Source of the DNA: Gammaproteobacteria bacterium
GTDB taxonomy: Bacteria > Pseudomonadota > Gammaproteobacteria > Thiohalomonadales > Thiohalomonadaceae
DNA length: 61,466 nucleotides
Assembly: GCA_003252455.1 (NCBI GenBank)
Contig: QKED01000085.1
Location: 1-61,466 of the forward strand
Direction of reading: 5' to 3'
Made by a program: the position numbers and the translations under genes. Below, in pieces: positions 30,267-39,232 of this stretch (its first letter is position 1; each line of letters begins with the position of its first letter). Below the pieces are notes generated by a model, which was given only the letters and a program-made list of their open reading frames with translations, did not search any database and had not been told where the DNA came from.

Positions 30267-31118
30267 TTACTCGGCGCCGATGCGTTCGAGGTCCGCGACG
30301 CTCAGGAACAGCGTCGGGTCGACCCGGTAGCCGTTGAGGCTGACGCTCCAGTGCAGGTGGGGGCCGGTGGCGCGGCCGGTGGCGCCCACCTCGCCGAGGG
30401 TGTCGCCGGCGGCCAGTTGCTGCCCCTCTTTGACGTCGATCGAGCGCATGTGGCAATACATGGTCACCAGCCCCTGGCCGTGGTCGATCAGCACGGTGTT
30501 GCCGTTGAAGAAGTAGTCGCCGGTGGCCACCACCTTGCCCGCGGCGGGGGCGCGCACCGGCGTACCGGCGGGCGCGGCCAGGTCGAGGCCGCTGTGCGGG
30601 CTGCGTGGCTGGTCGTTGTAGAAGCGCTTGAGCCCAAACGGGCTGCTCATGGGGGCCACCACCGGCAGCTCGAAGTCGGTGGGTGGGGTGGCGTTGTGGC
30701 TAAAGGTGGCATAGGCGGCGCGCTGCCGCTGTAGCTCTTGGGCGATGCGTGCCTCGTCGCGTTTGGGCGGGGTCACCTTCTCCTTGTTCTGGATGGTCAG
30801 GCGCTGCTCGCGATAGGCCTTGTCGGCCACCTGAAAGCCGAGGGTGCCGCTCTGCGTGCCGAAGTGGTAGGTGAGGCGGTGCTCACCGGGCTTGGCCTGC
30901 ATGCCGATCCCCACTACCGCCATCCAGGCACCGTCCGCCTCGACGATCAGCACCGCTTTGTCTTGATACTCGGCGGTGGGGCGCGGGCCGCTGCTGCTGC
31001 CGAGTGGCAGCAGTTTGACCCCACCGGGCACCGCCAGGTCACGCGGTAGGGCGTGCAGCGGCGGGGCCAGCAGGAGCAGGGCGAGGGTGGCGACGAGGGG
31101 GCGAAGGGCGTGGGTCAT
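30267..31118 (-). CDS. M23-family peptidoglycan endopeptidase
   Basis: The 283-aa product has a signal peptide (to about HALP, residue 25), an N-terminal beta domain and a helical linker (ARIAQELQRQRAAYATF). A C-terminal M23/LytM domain follows, with zinc ligands in HSGLDLAAPAG (His, Asp) and GPHLHWSVSLNG (HLH). All ligands are present, so it is likely an active cell-wall hydrolase in the periplasm rather than a degenerate EnvC/NlpD-type activator. Its start is 2 bp after the xseA stop. Confidence 0.93.
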   Translation of the reverse strand: MTHALRPLVATLALLLLAPPLHALPRDLAVPGGVKLLPLGSSSGPRPTAEYQDKAVLIVEADGAWMAVVGIGMQAKPGEHRLTYHFGTQSGTLGFQVADKAYREQRLTIQNKEKVTPPKRDEARIAQELQRQRAAYATFSHNATPPTDFELPVVAPMSSPFGLKRFYNDQPRSPHSGLDLAAPAGTPVRAPAAGKVVATGDYFFNGNTVLIDHGQGLVTMYCHMRSIDVKEGQQLAAGDTLGEVGATGRATGPHLHWSVSLNGYRVDPTLFLSVADLERIGAE

Positions 31119-31120
31119 GG

Positions 31121-32473
31121 TTACTCCTCCTGGGTGGTCTCGACCCTGGCGCGCAGGCGTCCGTGGGCGAGGCGCACGTCGATGGGGTCGTTGGCGTTGA
31201 GGTCGTTGGCGTGGCGTACCACCGCACCCTCGGCATCGGTGACGATGGCATAGCCGCGCGCCACGGTGGCCAACGGGCTCACCGTCTGCAGCGTGTGGCT
31301 GGCGTGGGCCAGGCGGCGTTCGGCCTGGGCGAGGCGCCCCTGTAGGCCACGGACGAGGCGCTGCTCCAGGGTGTCGAGGCGCTGGCGCTGCTGCTGTAGG
31401 CGTGGGCCGGGGGCGAGGCGCGCCAGGCGCGCTTCGAGCTGTTCAAGGCGCTGGCGGGCCGCGTCGAGCAGGCGGCGTTGCTGGCGCAGCAGGCGCAGGC
31501 CCAGCTCGTCGAGGCGCTGGGCGTGCTGCTCCAGGCGACGCCCTGGGTGGGCGCGCTGTAGGCGTCGCTCCAGCTCGTCGAGGTGGCGTCGCTGGCGCCC
31601 GAGGCGGGTCTGTAGCCCCTGGGCCAGGCGCCGCTCCAGCCCCTGTAGGGTGCGCCGCCGCTCGCCTTGATCTTGGCTGATCTGCTCGGCGGCGGCGGAG
31701 GGTGTGGGCGCGCGTAGGTCGGCGACGAAGTCGGCGATGGTGGTGTCGGTCTCGTGGCCCACGGCGCTGACGACCGGTAACGGGCAGGTGGCGATGGCGC
31801 GTGCCACGCGCTCGTCATTAAAGGCCTGTAGGTCTTCGAGCGAGCCGCCGCCACGCGCCACCACCAGCAGGTCGACCTCCTGGCGTGCCCCGGCCAGGGC
31901 CAAGGCGGCGGCGATGCGTGCGGGCGCCTCGGCCCCCTGCACCGGGACCGGATAGATGACGATCGCGATGCCCGGGTCGCGCCGCGCCAGTACGCGGCGT
32001 ATGTCGTGCAGCACCGCCCCGGAGGGGGAGGTGATCAGGCCGACGCGACGGATCGGCAGCGGCAGGGGGATCTTGCGCTCGGCATCGAACAGCCCCTCGG
32101 CCTGGAGCCGCCCCTTCAGCTCCAGAAAGGCGCGCATCAGCTCGCCATCGCCGACGGGCTCCATGTGTTCGGCGATGAGCTGTAGGTCGCCGCGCGGCTG
32201 GTAGAGGGTGACGCGCACCCGGGCGCGCACGCGTTGGCCATTCTCCGGGCGAAAGCGCAGGTGCATGTTGCGTTGGCGGAACATGGCGCAGCGCAGCTGG
32301 GCGTCGACGTCCTTGAGGGTGAAGTAGAGGTGGCCGGAGCCGGGGCGGGAGAGACCGGAGATCTCCCCCTCGACCCACAGCAGCGGCAGCTCCACTTCGA
32401 GCAGGGTCCGGAGGGTGCTGGCGAGGGCGCTGACGCTGTAGACCTCGCGGGGGGGGGCTGGGGGTATCTGCAT
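31121..32473 (-). CDS. xseA: Exodeoxyribonuclease VII large subunit
   Basis: The 450-aa product matches XseA throughout. It opens with an OB-fold nucleic-acid-binding domain (WVEGEISGLSRPGSGHLYFTLKD). The catalytic core has RVGLITSPSGAVLHDI, VARGGGSLEDLQAFNDERVARAI and SAVGHETDTTIADFVADLRAPTPSAAAE, and a long coiled coil follows. Exo VII degrades single-stranded DNA from both ends and needs many XseB small subunits, whose gene is not in this window. The M23 peptidase gene begins 2 bp after its stop. Confidence 0.97.
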   Translation of the reverse strand: MQIPPAPPREVYSVSALASTLRTLLEVELPLLWVEGEISGLSRPGSGHLYFTLKDVDAQLRCAMFRQRNMHLRFRPENGQRVRARVRVTLYQPRGDLQLIAEHMEPVGDGELMRAFLELKGRLQAEGLFDAERKIPLPLPIRRVGLITSPSGAVLHDIRRVLARRDPGIAIVIYPVPVQGAEAPARIAAALALAGARQEVDLLVVARGGGSLEDLQAFNDERVARAIATCPLPVVSAVGHETDTTIADFVADLRAPTPSAAAEQISQDQGERRRTLQGLERRLAQGLQTRLGRQRRHLDELERRLQRAHPGRRLEQHAQRLDELGLRLLRQQRRLLDAARQRLEQLEARLARLAPGPRLQQQRQRLDTLEQRLVRGLQGRLAQAERRLAHASHTLQTVSPLATVARGYAIVTDAEGAVVRHANDLNANDPIDVRLAHGRLRARVETTQEE

Positions 32474-32825
32474 GGGCGGTTATCTTACCCGCTTGGGGGG
32501 GCGGGGCAAGCGGGCGGGGGCGCTCAATCAGGGCGACCGCCCACTACTGCCATCACGACACGCGGGCCTGGGCGGTGCCTATGTGAGCCATTGGCCCCAT
32601 CTCCCTTGAGCAAACAGCGGCTCGTCACTCAGCCGCGGAGCCCTCGCCATCTCCGTTGTGCCTGTGTGGCGGTGCGGGATGAAAAGTTACGCGAAGGTAA
32701 AATATTATTGGAAACTGTATTGTTTCCTAATAGGCCTTATGGTACATGTGGCGCAGGAGAATTTTATGTAATCTCAAAGGACTATAAAAACTCAAGAGAC
32801 ACCACGCTAGAAGAGGAGATGCACC
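32474..32825. other. 352-bp intergenic region with an AT-rich leader and GGAAAC-N6-GTTTCC palindrome
   Basis: It lies between divergent xseA and the Tim44-like gene. From about 32690 the base composition drops sharply to AT-rich. A perfect inverted repeat GGAAAC-TGTATT-GTTTCC (32710-32727) sits there, with TAAAAT-type boxes nearby, so it may be an operator. A strong ribosome site (AGAGGAG) precedes the downstream ATG. No gene is supported. Confidence 0.45.
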
Positions 32826-33569
32826 ATGTGGCACACGCGCACGGCACTGGGCGTCATCGGCATCCTGACCTTGGCCCTGCTCGTCAGCGAGCCGGCACTG
32901 GCCGGGCCGGGGGGCAAGATCGCCTCGGCGCTGTTCGATACCTTCTGGGGACGGGTGCTGATGGTGGCCCTGTCCCTGGTCTTTCTGCCTCTCATCACCT
33001 GGGTCTACCTGCGTGAGCGGGGCGCCGAACGGCGCACGCGCGCCGACCTCGCCTACATCGCCCAGTTCGACCACCGCTTTCACTGGACACGTCTGCAGGA
33101 GCGGGTGTCGGCCTGCTTTCACCGGGTGCACGCCGCCTGGCGCCACGAAGATGCCGCCGAGGCGGCGCAGTTCATGACCGACTGGTACTGGCAGAACCAG
33201 CAGTTGGTCTATCTCGACCAGTGGGCCGAGCAGGGGCTGGTCAACCACTGCCAGGTGAAGAAGGTGACGCGCCTGCGCCCCATGCTCTTCATCCACCGTA
33301 ACGAGCGGGGCATCGCCCACGAGGGGTCGCGTCTGGTGGTCTCCATCACCGCCTATATGCAGGACTATCTGGCCGAGCGGGCGGGGGGTAAGGTGGTGGA
33401 GGGGAGCAAGCGCTTCAAGGAGGTGGAGACGCTCTGGAGCTTTCTCTACGAGGGGGGGCTGTGGCGTGTGGCGCAGATCGATGCGGGGAGCAACACGCTG
33501 AGCTATGTGGAGCAGATCGCCGCGCTGCCACCCATCGAGGAGACGCTGCTGATCAACGGTATGCGTTGA
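32826..33569 (+). CDS. Tim44-like domain membrane protein
   Basis: The 247-aa protein has a signal/anchor segment (residues 8-26) and a second hydrophobic stretch (GRVLMVALSLVFLPLITWVYL, about 40-60). A Tim44/TimA-type NTF2-like domain follows: RVHAAWRHEDAAEAAQFMTDWYWQNQQ, then a beta-rich half ending LWRVAQIDA. Bacterial members are membrane-bound and of uncertain role, with links to envelope assembly. It is convergent with the next gene and shares a bidirectional terminator. Confidence 0.75.
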   Translation: MWHTRTALGVIGILTLALLVSEPALAGPGGKIASALFDTFWGRVLMVALSLVFLPLITWVYLRERGAERRTRADLAYIAQFDHRFHWTRLQERVSACFHRVHAAWRHEDAAEAAQFMTDWYWQNQQLVYLDQWAEQGLVNHCQVKKVTRLRPMLFIHRNERGIAHEGSRLVVSITAYMQDYLAERAGGKVVEGSKRFKEVETLWSFLYEGGLWRVAQIDAGSNTLSYVEQIAALPPIEETLLINGMR

Positions 33570-33599
33570 CGCCGACCCGCGGCGTCGTGCCCGAGTGCA

Positions 33600-33635
33600 A
33601 CGTAAAGAGGGGGCCGAAGGGCCCCCTCTTTACGT
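33600..33635. terminator. Bidirectional intrinsic terminator
   Basis: A perfect 16-bp stem (33600-33615 and 33620-33635) with a GAAG loop lies between two convergent genes. The right arm ends ccctctttacgt and the left starts acgtaaagaggg. Both strands therefore read a GC-rich stem followed by a T-containing tail, although neither tail is a pure T run. Confidence 0.8.
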
Positions 33636-33650
33636 CATGGTGGGACGCGC

Positions 33651-35426
33651 CTACTCGCCGAGGGTGATGCGCTCGATGCGGTAGATGCCGGTGGTGCCGC
33701 TCACCTCGTTGCCCACCAGCAGCAGCGGGTCACCGCTCGGGCTGTCGGCGGCGGAGACCACCTTGAAGCCCTCGGGGCCGAGGTCACCGGCGCCGGCGTT
33801 GTAGACGCCACCGGTCTCGGGGTCGACGCTGAAGTTACGCGGGTTGAGGTACTCGACGAAGGTGCTGGTCTGCGGCTCGGAGATGTCGTAGACCATCACG
33901 CCACCGACGCGCTCCAGGCCGATGAAGGCGTAGGTGCGCCCGGCGAAGGTGGCCAGGGTGAGCGCCTCCGGCTCGGGCCCCTTGTCGTCGGAGCGGGCGT
34001 CGCCGCCGTTCTCGGTGTGGTCGGAGTTGAAGTCGGCGCCCAGGCGCTGGGCGGTGATGCGCTCGAACTCGCTGCCGGAGTCGTAGACCAGTTGGTGGCT
34101 GTCGGCGTCGAAGATGGAGAAGGAGCGGCCACCGAAGGCGTAGAGCCCCTCGTAGACGCAGCTGCTGGAGGGGAGGCCGTCGCCCTGTAGGCAGTTCGCG
34201 TCCTTCAGGCCGAGGTTGGTGATCACCTTGAGGCGGCCGAGGTTCTCGTTCTCGAAGATGTCTTCGATGCCGTCGCCGTCGCTGTCCACGCCGACCCCGG
34301 CGAAGCGTGCGCTGCCGGGGATGTCGATGGTGGCGGCCTGCTCACCGGGGTCGACGATGTCGCGCACGCGGATCTCGTCGATGTAGCCGCTGTAGTCACG
34401 GCTGTCGCCCTCGTTGGCGGTGACCACCAGGGTGCGCCCGGCGTACTGGTAGACGGCGATGGAGTCGGGCATGTAGGTGCCGTAGAGGGGCCAGGTGCGG
34501 ATGTTGATGGCGTCGTCCTTGTTGCTCACATCCAGCTCGTTGCCGATCAGGCCGTGGTCTTTGTAGCCGAGGCCCCAGAGGCTGGTGATGCTGGCGGTGG
34601 CCAGGTCGACCTCGACGATGGCGTTGTTCTCTTGCAGCGAGACCCAGGCGGTGGCGCTGTCGGCACTGACGGCGACGTACTCCGGCTCCAGGTCCTGCGC
34701 CACGCTGGCGCTGTGGGCGGAGATGCGTGTCTTGCTGTCGATCTCGCTGGCGCGGCTGCCACCGCTGTTGAAGGCGCTGAAGCCGACGCTGGTGACGTTG
34801 GCCTGGGTCAGGGCGCCAGCGCCGGGGCTCATGTCGATGACGCTGATGCTGCCCTCGGGGTCGACGCTGTAGTCGCTGTTCGGCTCGCCCTCGTTGGCCA
34901 CCACGATGCGGCTGCCGTCGGGGGTGAAGGTGAGCATGTCGGGCAGGGCACCGACCTGCACGGCGCCGAGGAAGGTGAGGTCGCTGCTCTGGTAGAAGGC
35001 GACATAGCCGGGGTCCTGCTTGGGGTCGGCCTCGATGGCGGCGGCGATGATCCCGCCGTGCACAGAGACGGAGTTGACCGCACCCATGGTCACACCCTTG
35101 GCGTTGTCCACGTCACCCGCCACGTCGAGGCTGCTGACGTAGGTGGGGTTGGCCGGGCTGGTGAGGTCGGCGATGTCGAGCATGCCGGACTCGGCGTTGA
35201 CGATGAAGACGCGGTCGGTGCTCGGGTCGAAGGCGACGATCTCGGCGGCGCTCACGTCGAAGCCGGAGCCGGCCTTGCGGAAGTTGCCTTGGTAGTCGAG
35301 GGCGATGGTGGTGCGCGAGGCGTCTTGGCCGTCGGCGCCGTTACTGCCGTTATCGCCATCCTGGCAACCGGTGGTGGCGAGGGCGATAGCCAAGGCCAGG
35401 GTGGAGAGCGGGGTGATGAGGCGCAT
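33651..35426 (-). CDS. Choice-of-anchor I family lipoprotein (beta-propeller-like)
   Basis: The 591-aa product has a lipoprotein signal ending LATTGC and then a low-complexity linker (NGSNGADGQDAS). Its body has repeated blade-like segments: AFDPSTDRVFIVNAESGMLDIADL, LTFTPDGSRIVVANEGEPN, TLVVTANEGDSRDY and TYAFIGLERVGGVMVYDI. These are typical of the choice-of-anchor I domain, found on many exported proteins, often ones linked to phosphate or metal metabolism. No catalytic residues can be assigned. It is alone on its strand, 141 bp downstream of the parvulin gene. Confidence 0.85.
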   Translation of the reverse strand: MRLITPLSTLALAIALATTGCQDGDNGSNGADGQDASRTTIALDYQGNFRKAGSGFDVSAAEIVAFDPSTDRVFIVNAESGMLDIADLTSPANPTYVSSLDVAGDVDNAKGVTMGAVNSVSVHGGIIAAAIEADPKQDPGYVAFYQSSDLTFLGAVQVGALPDMLTFTPDGSRIVVANEGEPNSDYSVDPEGSISVIDMSPGAGALTQANVTSVGFSAFNSGGSRASEIDSKTRISAHSASVAQDLEPEYVAVSADSATAWVSLQENNAIVEVDLATASITSLWGLGYKDHGLIGNELDVSNKDDAINIRTWPLYGTYMPDSIAVYQYAGRTLVVTANEGDSRDYSGYIDEIRVRDIVDPGEQAATIDIPGSARFAGVGVDSDGDGIEDIFENENLGRLKVITNLGLKDANCLQGDGLPSSSCVYEGLYAFGGRSFSIFDADSHQLVYDSGSEFERITAQRLGADFNSDHTENGGDARSDDKGPEPEALTLATFAGRTYAFIGLERVGGVMVYDISEPQTSTFVEYLNPRNFSVDPETGGVYNAGAGDLGPEGFKVVSAADSPSGDPLLLVGNEVSGTTGIYRIERITLGE

Positions 35427-35527
35427 GGTGGCTCCTGTTCTCGTGGGCGGAGAAAAGGCGCACCTTGGCGTGTGGGTGTGACACCCGCGTGTGGCTTGGG
35501 TGGCGGTTGTGTGACAGGTCGGCGGGC

Positions 35528-35547
35528 GGCCCCGTGATGACGGGGCC
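35528..35547 (-). terminator. Short hairpin after the parvulin gene
   Basis: GGCCCCGT-GATG-ACGGGGCC forms a perfect 8-bp stem about 20 bp past the stop of the minus-strand parvulin gene. No T run follows, so it may only be a weak or Rho-assisted terminator or an RNA-stabilising hairpin. Confidence 0.4.
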
Positions 35548-35567
35548 GGGACCGGGTAGGCGGCGCG

Positions 35568-36395
35568 TTATTCGAGGGTGGCCTTGGCGCGCAACTCGTC
35601 GAGGTGCTTGACCAGCATCTGCTTGCGCAGGTGCTCCTGGATCTTCGGGCGCAGCTCGTCGATGCTCGGTGCGGGGACGGCGCGGACCTCCTCCAGCTTG
35701 ACCACGTGCCAGCCGAACTGGGTCTTCACCGGGACCTTGGAGTACTCACCGGGCTTGAGGCGTTTCACCTCGGCGGTGAACTCGGGGACCATCTGCCCCT
35801 CGCCGAACCAACCCAGGTCACCGCCGTTGGGGCCACTGGGGCCGGTAGAGACCTCCTTGGCCAGTTCGGCGAAGTCGGTGCCGTTGCCCAGTTTGGTGAT
35901 GACGCTGCGGGCATCATCCTCGCTCTTGAGCAGGATGTGGCGCGCCTTGTACTCCTGCTTGGCCAGCTGTGGGGCCTGCTCGTCGTAGAAGGCCTGCACC
36001 TCGGCCTCGGGCACCTGGTGCTCGATGAGGAACTCCTGCATGCGCCCCTTGATGAGCAGGTCGCGGGCCACCTTGGCCAGGGTCGCCTTGTACTCTTCGT
36101 TCTGGTCCAGGCCACGGGCCATGGCCTCCTGGTAGACCAGTTCACGGGCCACCAGCTCGTCGAGCAGCATCTGCTTTTGCGCCTCGGCGGCCCCTTGCAG
36201 GTTGTTGTCGGCGACGAATTTGTCGAAGTCACCCTGGGTGATGGGGGTGCCGTTGACCTTGATCAGCACGCTATCGGCAGCGGGGGCGGCGGGGGCGGCC
36301 GGCGCGGTGGCCGGGGCCTCTTCGGCGTGGAGTAGGGGGGCGGTGGCGCCGAGACCGGCGGCGAACAGGGCGAGGATGAGCGGACGCAGGGTCAT
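35568..36395 (-). CDS. Periplasmic parvulin-type peptidyl-prolyl cis-trans isomerase
   Basis: The 275-aa protein has a signal peptide (to about LLHAEE, residue 25), an Ala/Pro-rich linker, and a SurA-like helical N-domain. A parvulin core follows: YKARHILLKSEDDARSVITKLGNGTDFAELAKEVSTGPSG, GGDLGWFGEGQMVPEF and TQFGWHVVKLEEV. It should help fold or escort outer-membrane and periplasmic proteins. Length and layout resemble PpiC/SurA-type foldases such as PrsA or Cbf2, but the exact orthologue is unclear. Confidence 0.93.
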   Translation of the reverse strand: MTLRPLILALFAAGLGATAPLLHAEEAPATAPAAPAAPAADSVLIKVNGTPITQGDFDKFVADNNLQGAAEAQKQMLLDELVARELVYQEAMARGLDQNEEYKATLAKVARDLLIKGRMQEFLIEHQVPEAEVQAFYDEQAPQLAKQEYKARHILLKSEDDARSVITKLGNGTDFAELAKEVSTGPSGPNGGDLGWFGEGQMVPEFTAEVKRLKPGEYSKVPVKTQFGWHVVKLEEVRAVPAPSIDELRPKIQEHLRKQMLVKHLDELRAKATLE

Positions 36396-36462
36396 GGGAT
36401 CTCCTTTCGGGGTTGTGGGTCCAGGGCGTGTGCGCTGTGCGGCAGCTTAGCACCGCCCCGAC

Positions 36463-36487
36463 GGCCGCTGCACCCGGTGCAGCGGCC
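36463..36487. repeat. 11-bp perfect palindrome upstream of the parvulin gene
   Basis: GGCCGCTGCAC-CCG-GTGCAGCGGCC is a perfect inverted repeat with a 3-nt loop. It lies between the alpha-E gene stop and the parvulin start, both on the minus strand. It could end alpha-E transcription or be a regulator site; it lacks a T run. Confidence 0.45.
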
Positions 36488-36632
36488 TCGTGCGGTAGAG
36501 TCGCGCGGTGGCAAAGAGTTCCGAGGCGCGTTGCATTCTAAGGCCGGACCCGGGTCGTGCGGGTAAGGCGTTGCACGCGGTCGGTTCGATTGCGCCACGC
36601 ACGGTGGGTGGCCGCCATGCGTTGTCCACTGC

Positions 36633-37559
36633 CTATTGGTAGGTGAAGTAGCGCTGGCTGATGGCCTGATGCAGCAGGCCGAGGTCGAGTTGCAGGTCGT
36701 CCACCAGTTGGTGCAGGCCATTGGGGTCGAGCTGCTCCGGGTCGAGTTGACTGATGCGTTCGAGCAGCTCTTCGGCCTGTGCCACCTGCTCCTCGCTGTT
36801 GGGCAGGGCCTGCAGTTCGTAGGCCAGCTCGCTGAGACAGAAGGCGAAGGCGCGCGGGAACTGGCGGTCCTTGAACAGGAACTTGAGCACCGAACTCCAG
36901 CCTACCGCCTGCTGGGTCTGCCGACGGAACATCTGGTAGGCGCCCATGGAGCGCAGCACGCTGATCCACTGCACCCCTTCGTAGGGCTCCCACTCGGTGC
37001 CATCGGGCAGCTGCGAGCCGGAGCGCACGTCGATGATGCGCGTGGTCATGTCGGCCCGCTCCAGGTTGCGCCCGATGCGCAGGCAGGCGTAACCGGCGTC
37101 GTGGGTCATGGTGCCGGAGAAGAGCCCGGTGAGCGCCTGGATGGATTGGATCAGCTGACTGAGATAGGCGTAGCGGCTGCGCTGCATGATGCCCTGATAG
37201 GCGTCGGAGCGGGCGCGGCGGTAGGTCTCGTTGAGCAGCTCCCAGCCGTCACGCGGGAGGAAGTCGCGCATGGTGCGGGCGTTCTCGCGGGCGTACTTGA
37301 GGCTGTTGAGGATCGAGGCGGGGTTGCGCTCGTCGTTGATCAGAAAGCGCACCACGTCGGCCTCGCTGTAGCCGCGATAGTGGTTCTGGTAGAGCTCGTC
37401 GCCGCCGGTGATGGCGATGAGCGGTGTCCAGCCGGGGCGCACCGCCTTGGGCAGGTCGAGCTGCAGGTGGGTCGACACGATGATTAGGCGGGCGGTGTTT
37501 TCGGCGCGCTCCAGGTAGCGGGCGAGCCAGTAGATGTTTTGGGCGACACGCGACAGCAT
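36633..37559 (-). CDS. Alpha-E domain protein of the Anbu locus
   Basis: The 308-aa helical protein starts MLSRVAQNIYWLARYLERAENTARLI, the hallmark of the alpha-E family, and keeps later family motifs such as RENARTMRDFLPRDGWELLN and LRIGRNLERADMTTRIIDVR. Members almost always occur next to a circularly permuted ATP-grasp protein. Here that gene ends 3 bp upstream. The role is unknown but probably supports the ATP-grasp ligase. The conserved Glu/Arg pairs may bind a metal or substrate, which is a guess. Confidence 0.92.
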   Translation of the reverse strand: MLSRVAQNIYWLARYLERAENTARLIIVSTHLQLDLPKAVRPGWTPLIAITGGDELYQNHYRGYSEADVVRFLINDERNPASILNSLKYARENARTMRDFLPRDGWELLNETYRRARSDAYQGIMQRSRYAYLSQLIQSIQALTGLFSGTMTHDAGYACLRIGRNLERADMTTRIIDVRSGSQLPDGTEWEPYEGVQWISVLRSMGAYQMFRRQTQQAVGWSSVLKFLFKDRQFPRAFAFCLSELAYELQALPNSEEQVAQAEELLERISQLDPEQLDPNGLHQLVDDLQLDLGLLHQAISQRYFTYQ

Positions 37560-37562
37560 GGC

Positions 37563-39017
37563 TCAGCCCTCCTCTTCCAGGTCGATGATCCAGGTGTCTT
37601 TACTGCCGCCGCCTTGGGAGGAGTTGACCACGGTGGAGCCCTCGACGAGGGCCACGCGGGTGAGACCGCCCATGGTCACGTAGGCGCTGGGGCCGGAGAG
37701 GATGAAGGGGCGCAGGTCCACATGGCGCGGTTTGGCGTCGTGGCCCACCAGGGTCGGGACGGTGGAGAGGCCGAGCATGGGTTGGGCGATGTAGTTGCGT
37801 GGGTCCGCCGTGATGAGTTGGCGGAACTGTTCGATCTCCGCCGCGCCCGCCTGTGGGCCGATGAGCATGCCGTAGCCGCCGGACTCGTTGGCCGGTTTCA
37901 CCACCAGCTCGGCGAGATGCTCCAACACATACTCGCGCTCCTCGGCGTAGAGGCAGCGGTAGGTGGGCACGTTGGGCAGGATCGGCTCCTCGTTCAGGTA
38001 GTAGCGGATGGCGTCGGGCACATAGGCGTAGACCACCTTGTCGTCGGCCACCCCGGCGCCGGGGGCGTTGGCCAGGGCGACGTTGCCCGCGCGCCAGGCG
38101 CGCAGCAGGCCGGGCACGCCGAGCATGGAGTCGGGGTGGAACGCCTCGGGGTCGAGGAACAGGTCGTCGATGCGCCGGTAGATGACGTCGACCCGCTGCG
38201 GGCCGCCGATGGTGCGCATGTAGACGATGTCTTCGTCGTCGACGAAGAGGTCGGAGCCCTCGACCAGCTCGGCGCCCATCTGCTGCGCCAGGTAGCTGTG
38301 CTCGAAGTAGGCGCTGTTATAGATGCCGGGGGTGAGCACCACCACCTCGGGGAAGTCCACCGGGCGCGGCGAGAGGGCGGCCAGGGTGGCGTAGAGGCGG
38401 GTGGGGTAGTCGTCCACCGGGAGAATGGAGTAGTCCTCGAACATCTCCGGCAACACGCGCTTCATCACCTCGCGATTCTCCAGCATGTAGGAGACGCCGG
38501 AGGGGACGCGCAGGTTGTCTTCGAGCACATAGACGGTGCCGTCGCGGTCGCGCACCAGGTCGGAGCCGCAAATGTGCGCCCAGACGCGGTGTGGCGGGTC
38601 GATGCCGATGCACTCGGGGCGGAAGTTCTTCGAGTCTTTGAGCAGGTCGCCGGGGAAGACGCCATCCTTGACGATGCGCTGCTCGTGGTAGAGGTCGTCG
38701 ATGAACATGTTCAGCGCCTTGACGCGCTGCACGAGCCCGGCCTCGATCTGCCGCCACTCCTTGAGTTCGATGATGCGCGGGATGATGTCGAAGGGCCAGG
38801 CGCGGTCGATGGAGCCCTCCTCCTGGGAGTAGACGGTGAAGGTGATGCCCATGGCGCGGATGGCCATCTCGACCGCCTCGCGCTGTTCGTCGAGCTCCTC
38901 GTCGGCGAGGGATTCGAAGTGACGGCAGAGGGCCTCGGCGGCGGGACGGGGGAGCCCGGATTCGATCAGCTCATCGAACATCCCCGGGGCTTGGTAGTGG
39001 GTCCACTGAATGGTCAT
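37563..39017 (-). CDS. Circularly permuted ATP-grasp protein of the Anbu locus
   Basis: ATG 39017 gives 484 aa; the longer frame to 39188 lacks coding character. Features of the circularly permuted type 2 ATP-grasp family are clear: [50 protein letters not shown], the central [16 protein letters not shown], and [17 protein letters not shown] near the C-terminus. These enzymes are predicted to join an amine to a carboxylate with ATP, so this is probably the ligase of the locus. The alpha-E gene starts 3 bp after its stop. The Anbu/transglutaminase pair diverges from it across a 215-bp gap. Confidence 0.93.
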   Translation of the reverse strand: MTIQWTHYQAPGMFDELIESGLPRPAAEALCRHFESLADEELDEQREAVEMAIRAMGITFTVYSQEEGSIDRAWPFDIIPRIIELKEWRQIEAGLVQRVKALNMFIDDLYHEQRIVKDGVFPGDLLKDSKNFRPECIGIDPPHRVWAHICGSDLVRDRDGTVYVLEDNLRVPSGVSYMLENREVMKRVLPEMFEDYSILPVDDYPTRLYATLAALSPRPVDFPEVVVLTPGIYNSAYFEHSYLAQQMGAELVEGSDLFVDDEDIVYMRTIGGPQRVDVIYRRIDDLFLDPEAFHPDSMLGVPGLLRAWRAGNVALANAPGAGVADDKVVYAYVPDAIRYYLNEEPILPNVPTYRCLYAEEREYVLEHLAELVVKPANESGGYGMLIGPQAGAAEIEQFRQLITADPRNYIAQPMLGLSTVPTLVGHDAKPRHVDLRPFILSGPSAYVTMGGLTRVALVEGSTVVNSSQGGGSKDTWIIDLEEEG

Positions 39018-39232
39018 ACTCGGTCCTGATACACATCGGGCCCGAACTGCGGAGATTGTGTGACGCGAAACATCGTCGGTGTCGGGCCGATTTCGAGGTG
39101 GGTGATTGCGCCCACAGCATAGGCCCATGCGGGTGGGCGTGACTAGTCGTTTATAGCAATTGACCCCTCGCGGGTAAGGTGTAAGCATAGCGTCTTGCTA
39201 TCTTGGGCCCGTGTGCCCAGAGGACCTCTCAG
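39018..39232. promoter_or_regulatory. Divergent promoter region between the ATP-grasp and Anbu genes
   Basis: This 215-bp gap must hold start signals for both arms of the locus. On the plus strand TTGACC (39160-39165) is a fair -35 box with a weak TAAGCA (39182-39187) 16 bp further on. No operator was recognised. Confidence 0.35.

Noticed and set aside
32234-33016. Plus-strand frame running from the xseA region into the Tim44-like gene
   Set aside because: It crosses the antisense of xseA and a promoter region. The true gene begins at 32826 in another frame with a strong ribosome site.
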